A stretch of DNA of 64,000 nt, taken from positions 1 to 64,000 of the forward strand of contig NZ_JBDOHS010000015.1 of the NCBI RefSeq assembly GCF_039832105.1. Direction: 5' to 3'. The translations under genes and the position numbers were made by a program. A model generated the notes under the pieces. The model worked only from the letters and a program-made list of their open reading frames with translations. It did no database searches and was not told where the DNA came from. Source of the DNA: Dorea_A sp016295505. Its GTDB lineage: Bacteria; Bacillota; Clostridia; Lachnospirales; Lachnospiraceae. Below, one piece after another: positions 61,589-64,000 of the stretch; position 1 is the stretch's first letter; each line of letters starts with the position of its first letter.

Positions 61589-62005
61589 TCATCCAGAATG
61601 ATAATTATCAATCACATCACAGATTTCATCATTATAAACCCGGATAATACCTTCCACTTCTGATTCTCCCGGCAGCATTGTATCATAAATCAACCTCTGA
61701 TAAACCTTTCCCATCTGGATTGCACTGGGAATTGTTGTTACCAATTCGGGATCCACTGCAGTAACATCAACATTCCCCTACGCAAGATCATATTCTTCAA
61801 TCCAGTCATCTTCCACTGCTAAAGGATTTTCCGCATGAAGAACATTTGCTACACTAATCAAATGCTCCAGATTCTTCTTGCCAATCTCATTGACCACATA
61901 CTTGTTACGCTGATGGAGTTTTCTTGCGACCCGTTCAATCATATAACAAATAAAATACACATCATTCTTCTTGATTTCTTCATCCGGGAAATATTTGTTT
62001 GTCAT
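61589..62005 (-). pseudogene. Hypothetical protein interrupted by one in-frame TAG
   Basis: The frame opens MTNKYFPDEEIKKNDVYFIC and reaches DDWIEEYDLA, then a single TAG (61778-61780). The same frame continues without gaps for 62 more residues (NVDVTAVDPELVTTIPSAIQ, EVEGIIRVYNDEICDVIDNY) to a TGA at 61589. Protein-like character on both sides suggests one original gene of about 138 residues or more. I do not know its function; related genes accompany DUF3990-type modules in Lachnospiraceae in my recollection. Its ATG overlaps the stop of the upstream chimeric gene by four bases. Confidence 0.55.
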
Positions 62006-62355
62006 AGCTTTTCACTCCCTTCAAAATGCAATGTTTTCAAATCACTGTTTATCGTATATACATAGCTGTTCACAACAGATTCTCCACGTTTCGTCAAAGC
62101 CCATCGTTTTGCCTGTCTCTTTAGATTCGTACAGTAGAATCCATATCCAAAGTCTTTGTGATGATGCCATAATATGTCTCTTCTCTGCGGTTTTGCCTTG
62201 AACATAATCGCAAGATAATCGCTCAAACTAATTTGTGTCAGCAGTGTTAACACAAATTCATCATCACAGTAAGTCTCATAAAATTTCTTCGAGCTATATA
62301 AGTCACGTCTGTTAAATTCCTGTTGGCACATCAGATACTTTATATGTTTTATCAT
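62002..62355 (-). pseudogene. Chimeric fragment: DUF1016-N-like start joined to DUF3990-like middle
   Basis: The first 55 residues (FNRRDLYSSKKFYETYCDDE, LTQISLSDYLAIM) resemble the N-terminal domain of DUF1016/YhcG nucleases. The rest (KDFGYGFYCTNLKRQAKRWA, VVNSYVYTINSDLKTLHFE) resembles DUF3990, a toxin-like ADP-ribosyltransferase-fold family, with the usual opening YHGS strand and the C-terminal third missing. A deletion joining two genes near residue 55-60 is the simplest reading. It begins eight bases after a terminator hairpin. Both family calls are from memory. Confidence 0.45.
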
Positions 62356-62362
62356 ATCAAAA

Positions 62363-62393
62363 ATCCCACAAGTTCACAATGAACTTGTGGGAT
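62363..62393 (-). terminator. Terminator hairpin with perfect 14-bp stem
   Basis: ATCCCACAAGTTCA and TGAACTTGTGGGAT with a CAA loop; on the minus strand it is followed by TTTTTG. It ends transcripts arriving from the ribbon-helix-helix gene side. Confidence 0.78.
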
Positions 62394-62405
62394 AATCATA
62401 GCACT

Positions 62406-62484
62406 TATAAACCATCGGATACTATTCAAACTCCTTTGCGGACTGCGTTTCATGACACGCAAAGGCTGTTATTAGAGGTTTATA
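62406..62484. repeat. Two nested inverted repeats of unknown role
   Basis: TATAAACC (62406-62413) pairs with GGTTTATA (62477-62484); inside, CCTTTGCG (62433-62440) pairs with CGCAAAGG (62458-62465) around a 17-base loop. No gene is visible between 62356 and 62556; this structure and the terminator at 62363-62393 occupy most of it. Confidence 0.5.
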
Positions 62485-62556
62485 TTTCGAACGTGTGTTC
62501 TGTTTTTGTGTTTTTCGCACCGCTTATGAAGAAATAAACTCCAAAATAACTCCATT

Positions 62557-62736
62557 TTACTCTTTATTATTTTGTTGTTCTTCTCTTGCGTAAAGAATGT
62601 CCAACGCCTGGAATATTACATTACTCATAGTCTGATAATGTCTCTCTGCATAAGATACTAGCTTTTCTTTTTGCTCTGGTGACATCCTAATTCTCAGACT
62701 AGAATCTTTGCCGTCTAATGATGGTTTTCTAGGCAT
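62557..62736 (-). CDS. Ribbon-helix-helix (CopG/Arc-like) small DNA-binding protein
   Basis: 59 residues: MPRKPSLDGKDSSLRIRMSP forms the beta ribbon, and EQKEKLVSYAERHYQTMSNVIFQALDILYA the two helices. Such proteins are repressors or antitoxins, often on mobile elements. The start at 62736 follows AAGGAGGAGAG. It lies 50 bases downstream of the ATP-binding protein gene on the same strand and may regulate it. Confidence 0.82.
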   Translation of the reverse strand: MPRKPSLDGKDSSLRIRMSPEQKEKLVSYAERHYQTMSNVIFQALDILYAREEQQNNKE

Positions 62737-62785
62737 CTTTCTCTCCTCCTTACATTTCATAGTTTAACACGAATTGATACAAGTG

Positions 62786-64000
62786 TCAATCTCGTTTTGT
62801 TAATATCACCCATTTCCCTTTTTGGCTACTTCCCTGCCTCTTCAGATAATTCTTTTCCTTCAATTTGGTTATATAATACTTCACACTAGCAAGATTCCAA
62901 TCTAACGCATTAGCCATTTCTTTCTGCGTGATTGAAGGTTGCATACGTACAAGATTCAGAATTTCTATTTCTTTCTCACTCAGTACATTTTCATCTTCCA
63001 CTTGGTCTAATCTCTCTAAATCTTGGTTAGCTTGGTTAGTAGCTTGGTTAGCTTGGTCAGTTATTGGATTGACTCGGAACAACTCTACCCGAAACATATT
63101 ATCAAATTCCTGAAATCTCGGCTTTGGAAGTCCATACTCTTCTGCAGCATTAAGGATTCTTTTTATTCCGCTTCCCCATGCCTCTACAAGTCCCATCTGA
63201 CTGAATATATTGGCAATGCCTTTATTCCTGATCTTCGAATGACCATTCATGACTTCCTCATAAGTTAATCCGTTATATAATCCACCCGGAGATGTCACCT
63301 CCAATCTGTCATCATAAACTGCGACCTGAATACAGGATTCATCTAATAGGTTACGGTGACAATGGGCATTAATAATCATTTCCCTGATTGCTTCCGGTGG
63401 TAACTCATATTTCTCTTTTCGCACCAATCCGTCAATTGTTGCTCCAAGCCGAATATTTCTCAATACAAAATCTACTGCTTCTTCGATTTGTGTATAGATT
63501 GGTCCTGTAAATTCTCTCTTATCCAGAAACATTGCACGATCTGTTCCCTTGAATACCGCACATTGTGTTTTGGAGAATGAAAAATAATCTGATGTCAGCA
63601 ACGCATAGGCATTCGTTGCCAGAAGCTGTCCCTCGCTCTGCTTCAAAATTTTCCAGTTTATCAGCTGCTCTTTCTTTACAGAATGTTCTGACATTCCTGC
63701 TTTCTTCCGGAACTTTTCAATATCCTGACAAAGTTTCTCTGTTGCTTCCTCTGAAACAGGATAACCCACACAAGTAAGCTCATCCCATGAGATTCTGGCC
63801 CCTTCCATTTCCAGTTCTTTTATCTTCTCCGGAAATGCCTGTCTTGATGTACCTGCTACACGGATATAAGTGCCATTATCTTTTCCCTTTGATTTTAGAT
63901 AATACGGTCTGTTCTTTCCAGCTTCTACTGATACAACAATGACCGTTTTCCCGTCTACTGTCTGTGGCTCAATATCAGGAATGATCTGTGGCACACAGGA
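62786..64000 (-). CDS. AlbA/Schlafen-type ATP-binding protein with winged-helix tail, 5' end outside the window
   Basis: The visible 402 residues start inside the AlbA_2 (Schlafen-like) domain (VIVVSVEAGKNRPYYLKSKG, GTYIRVAGTSRQA), continue with an ATPase-like HATPase-C region (PPEAIREMIINAHCHRNLLD, LEVTSPGGLYNGLT, RNKGIANIF, GSGIKRI), and end with a winged helix (SITQKEMANALDWNLASVKYYI). Between them is a short Asn-Gln repeat linker (DQANQATNQANQ). The frame is open to the window edge, so the GTG at 63994 is probably not the true start. Family members act as regulators or in defence and mobile elements; role here unknown. Confidence 0.8.
   Translation of the reverse strand, partial: SCVPQIIPDIEPQTVDGKTVIVVSVEAGKNRPYYLKSKGKDNGTYIRVAGTSRQAFPEKIKELEMEGARISWDELTCVGYPVSEEATEKLCQDIEKFRKKAGMSEHSVKKEQLINWKILKQSEGQLLATNAYALLTSDYFSFSKTQCAVFKGTDRAMFLDKREFTGPIYTQIEEAVDFVLRNIRLGATIDGLVRKEKYELPPEAIREMIINAHCHRNLLDESCIQVAVYDDRLEVTSPGGLYNGLTYEEVMNGHSKIRNKGIANIFSQMGLVEAWGSGIKRILNAAEEYGLPKPRFQEFDNMFRVELFRVNPITDQANQATNQANQDLERLDQVEDENVLSEKEIEILNLVRMQPSITQKEMANALDWNLASVKYYITKLKEKNYLKRQGSSQKGKWVILTKRD

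Noticed and set aside
61778..61780. Pyrrolysine-coding TAG
   Set aside because: No methylamine methyltransferase or pyl genes in the window and the surrounding genes are decayed; a nonsense mutation is simpler.

Overview
The window reads as chromosome of a spore-forming, anaerobic Gram-positive bacterium of the Clostridia, most likely Lachnospiraceae (Blautia/Mediterraneibacter/Dorea-like gut commensals). This is inference from gene content: spoIIR and a SipL-like LysM/DUF3794 protein, NADP-type glutamate dehydrogenase, a single-chain iron-sulfur serine dehydratase, a DUF2148 ferredoxin-domain protein, paired DegV proteins, AGGAGG-type ribosome binding sites and moderate GC. No rRNA, tRNA or CRISPR array was seen.

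Layout. 1-365: the end of an IS3-family element sits inside a methyltransferase gene. 0.4-3.6 kb: a 21-residue-repeat protein with an unknown partner, a CYTH protein and an argD-like aminotransferase. 3.9-12.4 kb: a three-gene operon (a 1620-residue HD/adenylyltransferase/PRTase-like protein, an LDH-like dehydrogenase, a flavodoxin-fold protein) downstream of gdhA. 12.7-14.7 kb: a cupin/ferredoxin operon divergent from a Crp/Fnr regulator, then an ArsC/Spx protein. 14.8-27.3 kb: housekeeping genes (ABC-F, pfkA, dnaE, an HPr-like protein, cvfB, acyl-ACP thioesterase, spoIIR, GntR, ispE, sipL-like, PrcB-type lipoprotein). 27.4-33.0 kb on the plus strand: plsC, pncB, ddl, murF, HAD phosphatase. 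33.2-46.5 kb: radical SAM protein, two DegV proteins, three MATE transporters, Xaa-Pro aminopeptidase, aminotransferase and membrane protein. 46.7-56.8 kb: rocA, an AraC-controlled cutC/cupin/Gfo-Idh/aldo-keto reductase operon, serine dehydratase and an APC permease with RCK_C tail. 57-64 kb is an accessory stretch with many decayed genes around a complete blaI-blaR1 pair, ending in a 5'-truncated AlbA-type ATP-binding protein.

The least explained signals are (i) two copies of a structured element at 33.06 and 54.3 kb with a nearly invariant 31-nt loop but unrelated, fully paired stems, each just after a gene and in the same sense relative to it; (ii) the 1620-residue fusion and its two partners; and (iii) at least six genes carrying internal deletions or frameshifts, including a TetR repressor whose operators and neighbouring efflux pump look intact. 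All family names come from recalled motifs; no database search was run.
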